38,336 nucleotides of DNA from a virus. How positions within the stretch are numbered: position 1 is the stretch's first letter; each line of letters begins with the position of its first letter. The translations under genes were made by a program, and so were the position numbers. The stretch is taken from positions 1 to 38,336 of the IMG/VR virus record IMGVR_UViG_3300025070_000094; one strand, given 5' to 3'. Below the pieces are notes generated by a model, which saw nothing but the letters and a program-made list of their open reading frames with translations, ran no database searches and was not told the origin of the DNA. Below are positions 24,189 through 31,540 of this stretch, in pieces.

Positions 24189-24496
24189 GATGGATACTCC
24201 TGACCCTACTATTATCTAGTTGTGGACTTACGTCCTTAATTCCCACTGGTGGGACAAATGTAGCTGCTAATACCCAAGTAGGTGCAGAGAATAACCAGAA
24301 CGTAGGTGTAACCACTTACAACAAACCAGAGATAAAACCAGAAGGGCCAGTCGATACTGTTAATCAAGATAATAGTACGACAAACATATCTGAGATAGAC
24401 CCACTTCTGCTTATACTATTAGTATTGGGGTGGTTGGCCCCATCACCGTCTGAAATGGGAAGGGGCTTACTTAAGCTCTTTAGACGTAAAGAATAA
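24185..24496 (+). CDS. Lipoprotein with C-terminal membrane segment, probable u-spanin
   Basis: The 103-residue protein has a lipoprotein signal (MRWILLTLLLSSC, lipobox LSSC with C13) and a C-terminal transmembrane segment (about 73-87, LLLILLVLGWLAP) followed by a basic tail. One protein linked to both outer and inner membranes is the layout of a unimolecular spanin, which disrupts the outer membrane in the last step of lysis. The linker is Asn/Thr-rich (GGTNVAANTQVGAENNQN). It ends the rightward operon. Confidence 0.75.
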   Translation: MRWILLTLLLSSCGLTSLIPTGGTNVAANTQVGAENNQNVGVTTYNKPEIKPEGPVDTVNQDNSTTNISEIDPLLLILLVLGWLAPSPSEMGRGLLKLFRRKE

Positions 24497-24522
24497 AAAT
24501 ATCCATACTCTGCATAAACTAA

Positions 24523-24560
24523 ACCCCTGAATCCTTAGTTGGACTCAGGGGTCTTTTTGT
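24523..24560 (+). terminator. Rho-independent terminator of the late operon
   Basis: ACCCCTGA-ATCC (24523-24534) pairs with GGAC-TCAGGGGT (24541-24552), about 11 bp with one mismatch and a 6-base loop TTAGTT, followed by CTTTTT. It sits just after the last rightward gene, at the junction with the convergent leftward operon, whose last stop codon lies at 24563. On the opposite strand the T-tract is poor, so it mainly serves rightward transcription. Confidence 0.85.
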
Positions 24561-24562
24561 AT

Positions 24563-24709
24563 CTACTCTTCTGATAGACCTAGTTTGTTCATACACATGG
24601 CTGTACCTTCATACAGCATTTCTATGTCGGCCTCTGCTTTTGTGATCTTACGTAGGCAATATGCATTGGCTAGTAGACTGATCAGCAGGATACCTTCTAT
24701 TACGGTCAT
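24563..24709 (-). CDS. Small membrane protein, last gene of the leftward operon
   Basis: This 48-residue protein has one N-terminal hydrophobic segment (VIEGILLISLLANAYCL) followed by a charged helix (KITKAEADIEMLYEG). Its ATG overlaps the TGA of the DUF3310 gene by 4 bases (ATGA), and GGAG lies upstream. The coding pattern, coupling and fit with the terminator position support a real gene. No function is known. Confidence 0.6.
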   Translation of the reverse strand: MTVIEGILLISLLANAYCLRKITKAEADIEMLYEGTAMCMNKLGLSEE

Positions 24710-24990
24710 TTACGCTCCTGTTGTTGTATTAATGCTTCTAAATACCATCGGGCTTTCTTAAGGTCTTCTACACCATTCTTGTATCGCCAGCGGTGTAAGT
24801 ACTTTGCCACATTCCCACGGTAGTATCCTATTAGTTCCTCATCTGTCAGGAAGTCCTTGATGTACTCAATACACTCAATAACACCAGTACCATAGTGTGC
24901 AGGATTATTTACGTTGTCACGTTCCTTAGATCGTTGTCGTTCCTCTAGGGACATTGGTGTTATCATAGGTGCTTCGCTCCATTCATTCAT
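24706..24990 (-). CDS. DUF3310 protein (T7 gp1.7-like)
   Basis: The 94-residue protein has the DUF3310 signature: NNPAHYGTGVIECIEYIKDF (from residue 28), then YYRGNVAKYLHRWRYKNG and EDLKKARWYLEALI. The family includes T7 gp1.7, a nucleotide kinase-type protein active on dGMP/dTMP, which suits the nucleotide genes in this operon. I chose the ATG at 24990 because GAAGGAG lies 5 bases upstream and it overlaps the phoH stop (ATGA). The open frame extends to 25020. Confidence 0.85.
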   Translation of the reverse strand: MNEWSEAPMITPMSLEERQRSKERDNVNNPAHYGTGVIECIEYIKDFLTDEELIGYYRGNVAKYLHRWRYKNGVEDLKKARWYLEALIQQQERK

Positions 24991-25691
24991 AGGTTCTCCT
25001 TCATAAATACCTTTACCCACTGTGCGCAGATGTCGGATCGTATAATGTCGTCTACACCAAACTCTATGATTGGTACAGGCAACATATGTTTCTTTGCTAG
25101 GTGAATAACTTTAGACAGACCATCAGCTTCTTTCAGGTCTGACTGTTGAATATCACCATTAAGCACAATAGTAGTATCTTCCCCCACTCTTGTCAACAAC
25201 ATCTTCAGTTCATGTGTCGTTATGTTCTGTGTTTCGTCAACAATTATGAAGGCATTATCGAAGCTACGCCCACGCATAAGTGCAAGAGGTGCCATTTCAA
25301 TGTTTCCATTCTTTATGCCAGTTTCCACTGCCCCCTTACCTAAGTGTTTCTCCAATACGTCTAATACAGGTAATGCCCAAGGCATTGTCTTTTCCTGCAG
25401 ATCACCCTTAAGAAAACCTAGCTCTTTACCTACGGCAACGTGAGGTCTTGTGATAACGATCTTATCAATCTCTTTCGTCGTGTAGAGGTCGGCAGCATAA
25501 GTTGCAGTAACATACGTCTTACCAGTACCTGCAGGGCCAAGGATAAAGACCTGCTGATATTCCCTAAGTGCATTTAACAATTCCTTTTGTTTTGTTGTTT
25601 TAGGTAACAACCCAGATGTTTTCTTCTGGGCTGCTCCTTTATATGTTGTTTTTCGTCGGGATCGTTTTGGCTTTTCGGGAAAGTCATCCAT
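24987..25691 (-). CDS. phoH: PhoH-like ATPase
   Basis: The 234-residue protein has Walker A GPAGTGKT (52-59), a TRPHVAVGKELGFLKGD segment and Walker B VDETQN with D152 and E153, all typical of the PhoH family. PhoH is a predicted RNA-associated ATPase, common in marine phages and sometimes linked to phosphate starvation; its role in infection is not settled. A basic N-terminus (PEKPKRSRRKT) precedes the ATPase core. It overlaps the upstream gene by 8 bases and DUF3310 by 4. Confidence 0.92.
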   Translation of the reverse strand: MDDFPEKPKRSRRKTTYKGAAQKKTSGLLPKTTKQKELLNALREYQQVFILGPAGTGKTYVTATYAADLYTTKEIDKIVITRPHVAVGKELGFLKGDLQEKTMPWALPVLDVLEKHLGKGAVETGIKNGNIEMAPLALMRGRSFDNAFIIVDETQNITTHELKMLLTRVGEDTTIVLNGDIQQSDLKEADGLSKVIHLAKKHMLPVPIIEFGVDDIIRSDICAQWVKVFMKENL

Positions 25692-26136
25692 TCAGTTGTA
25701 CTAGCTCCGCTGATGTAAATGGGATATGAAAGAACTGCTCCCCTTTACGAATGTACCTACCTTTTGCTGTACCTAAACTTTCTTGGGTTAATAGTGTATC
25801 CTTGATACGCCACGCCTGTTGTAGGTCTTTACGAAATACATAAAAGTTAAGAACACCATTCTTTCCCTCGTACTTGTCTAGGAGCCTCTGTTTGCGTTCA
25901 GGGATGCGTATTTCAGACCAGTGGGTAGGCCAGTCCCCATCCCAAGCTACCTTAACCTCTGCCTCGTTAAAATAAGTGTAGCCACCCTTCTGAGATATGA
26001 CATCAACAAAGTAATCCTCTTCAGTGTTTACAATCGTATGGCCTTTACTTTCTAGCAGAGATACAAGAGCATCCTTAGCTTTATTGTCGTATGCCTCATA
26101 TAAGGCACGACTAAACTTCTTTCTGACAGGTTTCAT
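25684..26136 (-). CDS. Hypothetical protein, possible PD-(D/E)XK nuclease fold
   Basis: The 150-residue protein has D45 (YFVDVIS) followed by E60-V-K62 (NEAEVKVAW), the spacing expected for a PD-(D/E)XK active site. Next come THWSEIRIPERKQRLLDKY and LNFYVFRKDLQQAWRIK. Similar proteins occur beside phoH in marine phages without an assigned role. The nuclease idea is inference from motif spacing. The gene has GGAG before its ATG and is tightly coupled to phoH. Confidence 0.55.
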   Translation of the reverse strand: MKPVRKKFSRALYEAYDNKAKDALVSLLESKGHTIVNTEEDYFVDVISQKGGYTYFNEAEVKVAWDGDWPTHWSEIRIPERKQRLLDKYEGKNGVLNFYVFRKDLQQAWRIKDTLLTQESLGTAKGRYIRKGEQFFHIPFTSAELVQLNG

Positions 26137-26311
26137 CTTTTCTCCACATTATTTCATGTAATAGCATTTTCTGTTCATAGTCGGACATAATCATCCAATC
26201 TCTGATTTCATCTGTTGTACGAAAGCACCCTGCACAATATCCATCGACTATACGACAGACCTTTATGCAGGGTGACTTAACAGAACCTAAGTTAGGTCTA
26301 CGATTTCGCAT
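26111..26311 (-). CDS. DUF1289 family protein
   Basis: The 66-residue protein matches DUF1289: SPCIKVCRIVDGYCAGCFRT, then DEIRDWMIMSDYEQK. Cysteines C15, C19, C26 and C29 could bind a metal or Fe-S centre. The family is mainly found in Proteobacteria, where its function is unknown. The gene overlaps nrdJ by 25 bases and the downstream gene by 26, so it is embedded in the operon. A host-derived gene retained by the phage is plausible. Confidence 0.85.
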   Translation of the reverse strand: MRNRRPNLGSVKSPCIKVCRIVDGYCAGCFRTTDEIRDWMIMSDYEQKMLLHEIMWRKDETCQKEV

Positions 26312-28185
26312 ACGTCACCAGAACATGCCATTGTCTGCATACCTGCTGTATTGTCCTCTTTCTCATAGTCCGTCAGTTTAGACCAATCAATATCTGTCGG
26401 CATTAACGACAACAATTCCTCATATTCTGATTTGTCGCAGTCCTGATAAGGTGCTTGCTGATATGTATGGTCACTGTGCGGTAGGAATGAAACACCCGAC
26501 ATTTCATCAAAGTGTTCAAACACAAATGCACCTACAGATACCCATTCATCATCACGAACTGACACAGTAATGCTAGGTTTATGTTCGCACCAGTGTCGCT
26601 GATATGTAAGCCATGTCTCTAGTTGTTCAATAGCTGTCATATCATTACGTGTTGTTGCACCTGCAGGAGCTTTCTGTGGGAAACTGAACACTGTTGTTGT
26701 GTCACCTTTCATCACACAAGGCTCGTTAGGTACACCCTGATCAATCAAGAATTGTGTAAGTGGGTCTTTATTGTCGCCACGCACTGTACGGATGTAATAA
26801 GGGCTGTGACGAGCATGTATCCCACTAGCAGAATCAACAAGTTGGGAGACAGTGCCAGAAGGTTTGACACAAGTGATAGCAGCAGAAGTAGGGATACCAA
26901 GACGTTCAGCCCATTCAGCATTAGTAGAGATAGCGACATTTTTTAGATGCTCCAGTGTTTTAGCTAACCCAGCATTTGCACTGGTCATTAGCGGATTGTC
27001 CATGATGCCTGTTAGACTTACACCTAGCAGACGCTCTTCTTCCGTATTATCTGCCCAATCCTTGGATAGGTACGGAAACTTTGTATAGGTAGATTGGATC
27101 GTACCTAAGATAGTCGCATATTTTACCTTGCGTTCTATGTCTTCAATAGTATCGGTTGCACGTACTACGCACTCAGTAAGGTTGCAGAATTGCGCATTTT
27201 TGAGGATGATCTCACTGCAAGGATTCGTCCCGAAGTCACTCTCTGGATTACGACGACCATTCTTTGCGGCTTGCTTCTGTGATGCCTGACGATTAAAGAT
27301 ACCTCGTTCACCTGATTTACTTTCGATCAATGCTGTCCACTCACGCATGAATGTCTCTGCATCTGGCTTATCGGTGTAAGCGACAGAGTTGTTAGCCAAG
27401 GCACGATGTCCATAGTTCTCCCACCATTGACCTGACTTAGCATGACGCATTTTGTCGTCTGACAGGTTAGACAAGCTAATCATAGCACTACGGCGTACAC
27501 CACCTACAACCACAATCTCACCGATCTTACACATAATGTCGTGACACTCAATAGATGTCAGCTTACGTCCTGTAGCATTTAAGAACTTATCGACAGTGAA
27601 GTTGAACAAGTCTACCAAAGGTGCTGGCCCTGATGCACGACCACCAAAGGTCTTCAGTCTAGCACCTGCAGGTCGTACTTTGGATATGTCCCACTTAGGA
27701 ATCTCACCTGACCATAGTAAAGCTAGTAGTTGACGGTATGCTTTAGCCCAACCTTCCTTACTATCCTTCACTACGATTGTTGTCTCAGACTTAAATATCT
27801 TCTCTGGTACTTCTGGTAGCTTTTGGATATACTGTCGTTCAACAGAGAACCCTACCCCTGTACCACACAACAGGATAAACATAGCTTCATCAAAGCGTTT
27901 AGGTTTGTCTACAGCCACGTAAGAACAGTTGTACATACATGTATTGTCTCGTGCTGCTGCTGGCCCTGCGGTCATCATAGATCGCATAGATGGCATAACC
28001 TGTAGGTCTAAGATAGCATCACGAATATCTTTGATGTAACTGTCTTCACCTGTTAGGGGCTTAACGATATTGTCGATATATCGGTCAACTGTCTCTGACC
28101 AAGCCTCACGCTTTTCACCAGTCCAACGGGCATAACGTGATAGTGCAATAAAGTTTTGATAGGGGGTAGGGAGCATATTGTTCAT
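26287..28185 (-). CDS. nrdJ: Ribonucleotide reductase, class II (adenosylcobalamin-dependent)
   Basis: The 632-residue protein resembles monomeric class II reductases, which make deoxynucleoside triphosphates with B12 as radical source. NPCSEI (321-326) gives the catalytic C323 and E325, and C334 follows in QFCNL. C621 and C626 form the C-terminal redox pair (MACSGDVCEIVDL). FILLCGTGVGFSVE near 103 and CVKPSGTVSQLVDSASGIHA further on are typical. The phage would depend on the host's cobalamin. Start and stop overlap both neighbours. Confidence 0.95.
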   Translation of the reverse strand: MNNMLPTPYQNFIALSRYARWTGEKREAWSETVDRYIDNIVKPLTGEDSYIKDIRDAILDLQVMPSMRSMMTAGPAAARDNTCMYNCSYVAVDKPKRFDEAMFILLCGTGVGFSVERQYIQKLPEVPEKIFKSETTIVVKDSKEGWAKAYRQLLALLWSGEIPKWDISKVRPAGARLKTFGGRASGPAPLVDLFNFTVDKFLNATGRKLTSIECHDIMCKIGEIVVVGGVRRSAMISLSNLSDDKMRHAKSGQWWENYGHRALANNSVAYTDKPDAETFMREWTALIESKSGERGIFNRQASQKQAAKNGRRNPESDFGTNPCSEIILKNAQFCNLTECVVRATDTIEDIERKVKYATILGTIQSTYTKFPYLSKDWADNTEEERLLGVSLTGIMDNPLMTSANAGLAKTLEHLKNVAISTNAEWAERLGIPTSAAITCVKPSGTVSQLVDSASGIHARHSPYYIRTVRGDNKDPLTQFLIDQGVPNEPCVMKGDTTTVFSFPQKAPAGATTRNDMTAIEQLETWLTYQRHWCEHKPSITVSVRDDEWVSVGAFVFEHFDEMSGVSFLPHSDHTYQQAPYQDCDKSEYEELLSLMPTDIDWSKLTDYEKEDNTAGMQTMACSGDVCEIVDLT

Positions 28186-28391
28186 TCTTGTTCGTTTCCT
28201 CGTCCACGCATTGTTTTGTCTTCACCTAGCCATACCAGACGGTCAATGTCTGCACGACTAATTCCTATGTCATTTAGTTCCTTGTCACTTAATGCATTAA
28301 GCTGTTTGATGGTATTACGATGTTCTCGCCATGTTGCTAGGTAGTTTACCCAACGCCAGAACCAAGTCATACCTGTTTTCTTCTTACTCAT
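28182..28391 (-). CDS. DUF1127 (YjiS-like) small protein
   Basis: The 69-residue protein carries the DUF1127 pattern: REHRNTIKQLNALSDKELND, then IGISRADIDRLV. These small basic proteins are abundant in Alphaproteobacteria. Some, such as CcaF1 in Rhodobacter, act in RNA maturation and turnover, and others affect phosphate and carbon metabolism. A phage copy could reprogram host RNA metabolism. It starts with ATGA overlap to the previous gene and ends in ATGA overlap with nrdJ. Confidence 0.85.
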   Translation of the reverse strand: MSKKKTGMTWFWRWVNYLATWREHRNTIKQLNALSDKELNDIGISRADIDRLVWLGEDKTMRGRGNEQE

Positions 28392-28587
28392 CTTTATTGT
28401 ACCTCATGTGATCCTCTATAAAATCATACACTACCTGTAAGTCTAACTTAGCTGCTGCACAGTAGAGTACTAATTTCAAACCTTCTTCTTGTAGTAGCTT
28501 GGCACAATTATTATCAAGGTGAAACTGATAGGTTGCACTGCCATCTTCGTGTTCCTCTACAGTCTCTACACCAATCATACCAGTCAT
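28384..28587 (-). CDS. Conserved hypothetical phage protein
   Basis: The 67-residue protein contains DGSATYQFHLDNNCAKLLQE, then EGLKLVLYCAAAKLDLQVVY. The acidic, strand-then-helix pattern is one I associate with small phage proteins in replication regions, without a known function. It starts at a TAATG overlap with the MazG-like gene and overlaps the DUF1127 gene by 8 bases. Confidence 0.65.
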   Translation of the reverse strand: MTGMIGVETVEEHEDGSATYQFHLDNNCAKLLQEEGLKLVLYCAAAKLDLQVVYDFIEDHMRYNKDE

Positions 28588-28949
28588 TACCTTTTGTCTC
28601 CATTTCCACTAATGACCCCACGTTGTTTGCGGTCTTGTAGTTTCTTCAAGTTAGCTGCAGCAAGGTCTGACATACTTACGTTTAAGTCACGACACAATGC
28701 AGCAATATACCACAAGCAATCACCTACTTCATCAGCAATAGCTGCACGATCAAACTTACCATCACGTAATATCTTCTTTACCTTGTTGGCTACTTCACCT
28801 GCCTCTGCTGCTAGTCCTAACGCAGGGTAGATAACCTGATGCTCATGCTTATAGATAGCTGTCTGTGCTGCTGCAGCTTGATATACATTCATTTCCATTT
28901 CTGTCTGGCTGAAGTATTCAAATGCTTCTATATCTTCTTTGCTGATCAA
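28587..28949 (-). CDS. MazG-like nucleotide pyrophosphohydrolase
   Basis: The 120-residue protein has the MazG metal-binding pattern: LGLAAEAGEVANKVKK with E49 and E52, and DEVGDCLWYIAALC with E74 and D77. Such enzymes hydrolyse nucleoside triphosphates; phage versions may clean the nucleotide pool or alter host stress signalling. The start is TTG at 28949, overlapping the upstream TGA (TTGA), with GGAAGGAA upstream. The first internal ATG would remove conserved N-terminal helix sequence. Confidence 0.85.
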   Translation of the reverse strand: MISKEDIEAFEYFSQTEMEMNVYQAAAAQTAIYKHEHQVIYPALGLAAEAGEVANKVKKILRDGKFDRAAIADEVGDCLWYIAALCRDLNVSMSDLAAANLKKLQDRKQRGVISGNGDKR

Positions 28950-29143
28950 TGTATCATTCCTTCCGCTGTTCCTAAGTTTATAGCTGCATATTCTGCAAAG
29001 GCTAGAAACTCTTCTTCACTTACTGTTTCATCTTCCTGACATTTTGACATAAGCAAGTATGTAGCTTTTCGTCGTAGCCCTTCTACATCTTCTTCTTGCT
29101 TTATCATCTCGAAGAGTTCCATATAGTCCATTAGTGGCATCAC
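28946..29143 (-). CDS. Small acidic hypothetical protein
   Basis: The 65-residue protein is acidic and helical (MELFEMIKQEEDVEGLRRKA, SEEEFLAFAEYAAINLG). No family is recognised. It may start at GTG 29143 (GTGA overlap with the methylase stop) or at ATG 29140; GGAAGG precedes both at acceptable spacing. Position and coupling support a real gene. Confidence 0.6.
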   Translation of the reverse strand: MMPLMDYMELFEMIKQEEDVEGLRRKATYLLMSKCQEDETVSEEEFLAFAEYAAINLGTAEGMIH

Positions 29144-29682
29144 ATTAGCCTTCCATAAAATTTAGTCGGGCCTGTGTCGTTCTGATCGAATAGATACCAG
29201 CAACAATTATCCTTACCTGTATGCTTTGAACCTTCAATCCACTTAACTCTACCAACACTGACAACTCTGGAACAGTATGTCATAAGTCTAGCTGACTGTT
29301 TAGTATGCATCCAATCTGCATCAAACAACAACCAAGTAGGACATATGTCGATCCATGTCTCTATGAACTGGTGTAGGAAGTTACGTTCCCACGGTGGGTT
29401 AGTAATACAGAAGTCCATCACCTCATAGCCACCAAAGTCAATATCAAGAGCATTATGCTGAACAATGTCAGGATGTCGTGGTTCAATGTCGCAAGCATAT
29501 ATACAAGTCCCATGTCCGTCTGTAAGATCGTGTACATGTTGGATTAACCGACCATCCCCTGCACAAGGCTCAACAAAGTCGAAAGTCTCCTGCGGAAGAT
29601 GGTCGATCAAAGGTGCAACGGCCTCTATTGGTGTCGGGTAGTAATCTCTTTCAACACGTTCAAAGTTAGACCGTTTACCCAT
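29140..29682 (-). CDS. DNA adenine methylase-like protein
   Basis: The 180-residue protein has a class I SAM-methyltransferase core: FVEPCAGDGRL (36-46) for SAM binding, CDIEP (64-68), and NPPW (95-98), the catalytic motif of N6-adenine methylases. The ERDYYPTP stretch near residue 11 is typical of phage-encoded versions. There is no partner nuclease next to it, so it may protect phage DNA or act in regulation. I chose ATG 29682 (TAATG overlap, GGAG 6 bases upstream) over an in-frame GTG at 29694. Confidence 0.8.
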   Translation of the reverse strand: MGKRSNFERVERDYYPTPIEAVAPLIDHLPQETFDFVEPCAGDGRLIQHVHDLTDGHGTCIYACDIEPRHPDIVQHNALDIDFGGYEVMDFCITNPPWERNFLHQFIETWIDICPTWLLFDADWMHTKQSARLMTYCSRVVSVGRVKWIEGSKHTGKDNCCWYLFDQNDTGPTKFYGRLM

Positions 29683-30029
29683 TACTTTCTCCACTTACTT
29701 ACAAGTTCCATATAGTGTTCCAAACCAACCATAACAACCCACTCTTTTCTATCCCCACGGAAGAAAACAACAGGTTCATATTGACCGTCTTGCTTTGCTT
29801 GTTCAATCCAGTCGTATATGGTTGCTAGGCTCTTTCGTCGCTTTACTTCGATAGACAGGGGAAGAAGGTCTCGTGCCTTTGGAGACAGTTGTATATCTTC
29901 CCCTGACTGGCCCATAGCAGTAGAACGAACATCGTCAGGTTCAAGTTCAGGGAACGTCTTAAGGATAGTATCCCTGATCTCTTGTTGTCCTAGTCGTCCT
30001 TTTGCTTTACTGCTTCGGGCGGTTGCCAT
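29682..30029 (-). CDS. Endonuclease/Holliday junction resolvase-like protein
   Basis: The 115-residue protein has the PD-(D/E)XK pattern of phage junction-resolving nucleases: E17 in LGQQEIRD, D45 in QSGEDIQLS and E61-V-K63 in SIEVKRRKS, then IYDWIEQAKQD. It would cut branched DNA during replication and packaging. The start lies inside the exonuclease gene (40-base overlap), preceded by a GGGAG-type site. Confidence 0.75.
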   Translation of the reverse strand: MATARSSKAKGRLGQQEIRDTILKTFPELEPDDVRSTAMGQSGEDIQLSPKARDLLPLSIEVKRRKSLATIYDWIEQAKQDGQYEPVVFFRGDRKEWVVMVGLEHYMELVSKWRK

Positions 30030-30706
30030 AGCTCTTGCTCCCTACGTCTAAGCCAAAGAAGTCTGGCATTTTCTATTACACGGTCAATGTCACCATTGTA
30101 TGCATCTATACATTTCTTCCACAAGTCCTGTTCTGTTTCTGCACCATCAAGTATCTTATCAGCTTTTACAGGGCCAACCTTATAAAGACCTATGATATTA
30201 TCTGCTGCATCACCAGTTAAGATTTGCTTATAGAAAAACTTAAGTCCTGACCATTCGTCTACGTCTGACCACTCGCCACGACCAAAGTTAAAATGCCTAC
30301 ACGGTATCTGTAACATATCTTTGTCGATAGATGCTACAACCGTGTCAGTGCCAAGTCGGGTTGCTTCTATTGCTATCAGATCATCAGCTTCTTCTCCTTC
30401 ACTTATGATTGCGTTATGTTTATCCACTAGATACTGCCTCACTTGCGGTAGGTGTAATGGTTTAGCTGCATCCTTACGGTTTCCCTTATAGATATGTGTC
30501 TTTGCTACATCATGTCTAAAGTTCCCTTTACCTGTCAAATACACCTTGTAATCATTAGGTGAAGGGAACACTAGAGTTTCCTGCAGGATGTATTGGATAA
30601 GCTCTTCTGCCTTTTCCTCTGCATCTTTAGGTAACTTGTCTTGAGTAGCAAAGGCTGCTCTATAAGCGATAATATCACCGTCGATCAGCACTTTGCCAAA
30701 TGCCAT
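29990..30706 (-). CDS. 5'-3' exonuclease (FEN-like)
   Basis: The 238-residue protein resembles flap/5' nucleases: LIDGDIIAYR at the start, EGEEADDLIA in the centre, ASIDKDMLQIP and LTGDAADNIIGLYKVGPVKA. The aspartates in these motifs would bind two metal ions, and the last motif is the helix-hairpin-helix DNA-binding element. It corresponds functionally to T7 gp6 or the N-terminal domain of Pol I, here separate from the polymerase. It begins at a TAATG overlap with the upstream gene. Confidence 0.9.
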   Translation of the reverse strand: MAFGKVLIDGDIIAYRAAFATQDKLPKDAEEKAEELIQYILQETLVFPSPNDYKVYLTGKGNFRHDVAKTHIYKGNRKDAAKPLHLPQVRQYLVDKHNAIISEGEEADDLIAIEATRLGTDTVVASIDKDMLQIPCRHFNFGRGEWSDVDEWSGLKFFYKQILTGDAADNIIGLYKVGPVKADKILDGAETEQDLWKKCIDAYNGDIDRVIENARLLWLRRREQELWQPPEAVKQKDD

Positions 30707-30906
30707 TAGAAGTCACCCCAAACCATACTGCCATCGTCCTTCTCAAATCCTACGGCCTTAACGTAGGTGAAGCCCATAGCTACAGCAAAGTCTGTGAACA
30801 GGTTAGCTAACTGATAGATGTCTTCAACGTCCTCACGATAGATTGTGATGTTACCGTTGTAACCATCCTCTTCTGCATCAGCTACTGCTTCTAAGTTTAC
30901 ATTCAT
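30706..30906 (-). CDS. Small acidic hypothetical protein
   Basis: The 66-residue acidic protein contains NGNITIYREDVEDIYQLANL and TYVKAVGFEKDDGS. It has no recognisable family. It starts at a TAATG junction with the ssDNA-binding-like gene and ends at another with the exonuclease, so it is translated within this replication block and may act with one of them. Confidence 0.6.
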   Translation of the reverse strand: MNVNLEAVADAEEDGYNGNITIYREDVEDIYQLANLFTDFAVAMGFTYVKAVGFEKDDGSMVWGDF

Positions 30907-31457
30907 TAGGCTACCTCAGTCCATGCACCGATGCTGTTAGTTTCTGCAGGTTCGTAGGCTACATGATCTGTAACACCAATAGCGTTCATACGAACACCTG
31001 AACCATTAGAGTAAACATCAAAGATGACTTTAGCTTTCGTACCATTGCCTAACGGCCCATCATCTTCAAAGCTCCACCACCGTTTGTTATCCTCACCTTG
31101 TGTAAGGTCAACGACAGCAATAGGCCCACCATAGTTTACCTCAACAGGCTTACCTTTGTTGTCGGTGAAAGTCTTGATGTTGTCAGAAACTGACCGTTTC
31201 ATCTTCATAAACTTACCGATGCCAAATTCAGCTTCACCATCTACAATCCGTTGACTGCCCATCGGGCTAGGATTTAAACCTTCTGCAAGTAACTTGTCGA
31301 TGTCCTCTTCATTAGTGAAGTATGCGTTCATTACATACTGACCACCTTTGTCTGCAATTTGCTTTGCAATCGTATTCCCATTCGGGTCTCCCATGTCTGC
31401 ATTTTCTGGGAATACTTTAGCATATTGTAAGACCATTTCCATTTCATATCGTGCCAT
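30906..31457 (-). CDS. Probable ssDNA-binding protein (T7 gp2.5-like role)
   Basis: The 183-residue protein is beta-rich with an OB-fold-like C-terminal half (AKVIFDVYSNGSGVRMNAIG). It begins ARYEMEMVLQYAKVFPENAD, a pattern found in single-strand-binding proteins of T7-like marine phages. It lies between the polymerase and the exonuclease. It lacks the very acidic C-terminal tail usual for such proteins (it ends GAWTEVA), so the call is moderate. It has its own conserved promoter at 31490-31518, suggesting a need for high expression. Confidence 0.6.
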   Translation of the reverse strand: MARYEMEMVLQYAKVFPENADMGDPNGNTIAKQIADKGGQYVMNAYFTNEEDIDKLLAEGLNPSPMGSQRIVDGEAEFGIGKFMKMKRSVSDNIKTFTDNKGKPVEVNYGGPIAVVDLTQGEDNKRWWSFEDDGPLGNGTKAKVIFDVYSNGSGVRMNAIGVTDHVAYEPAETNSIGAWTEVA

Positions 31458-31489
31458 ATGACATTTCCTTTCGTCGAGTCTGGTAATTA

Positions 31490-31518
31490 TATATAAGTGC
31501 TTTTTTCGCAGTTTGTAA
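31490..31518 (-). promoter_or_regulatory. Conserved phage promoter P2 (ssDNA-binding protein operon)
   Basis: Read on the minus strand: TTACAA (31518-31513), a 17-base spacer ending AAAAAAGCACT (31512-31496), then TATATA (31495-31490) and TAATT. The box order and spacing are identical to P1 at 475-505 and P3 at 36237-36265. It lies in the 83-base gap between the polymerase stop and the ssDNA-binding gene, one of the few gaps in the leftward operon. Confidence 0.7.
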
Positions 31519-31540
31519 CACTAAAGTAGAAATTTATTTT

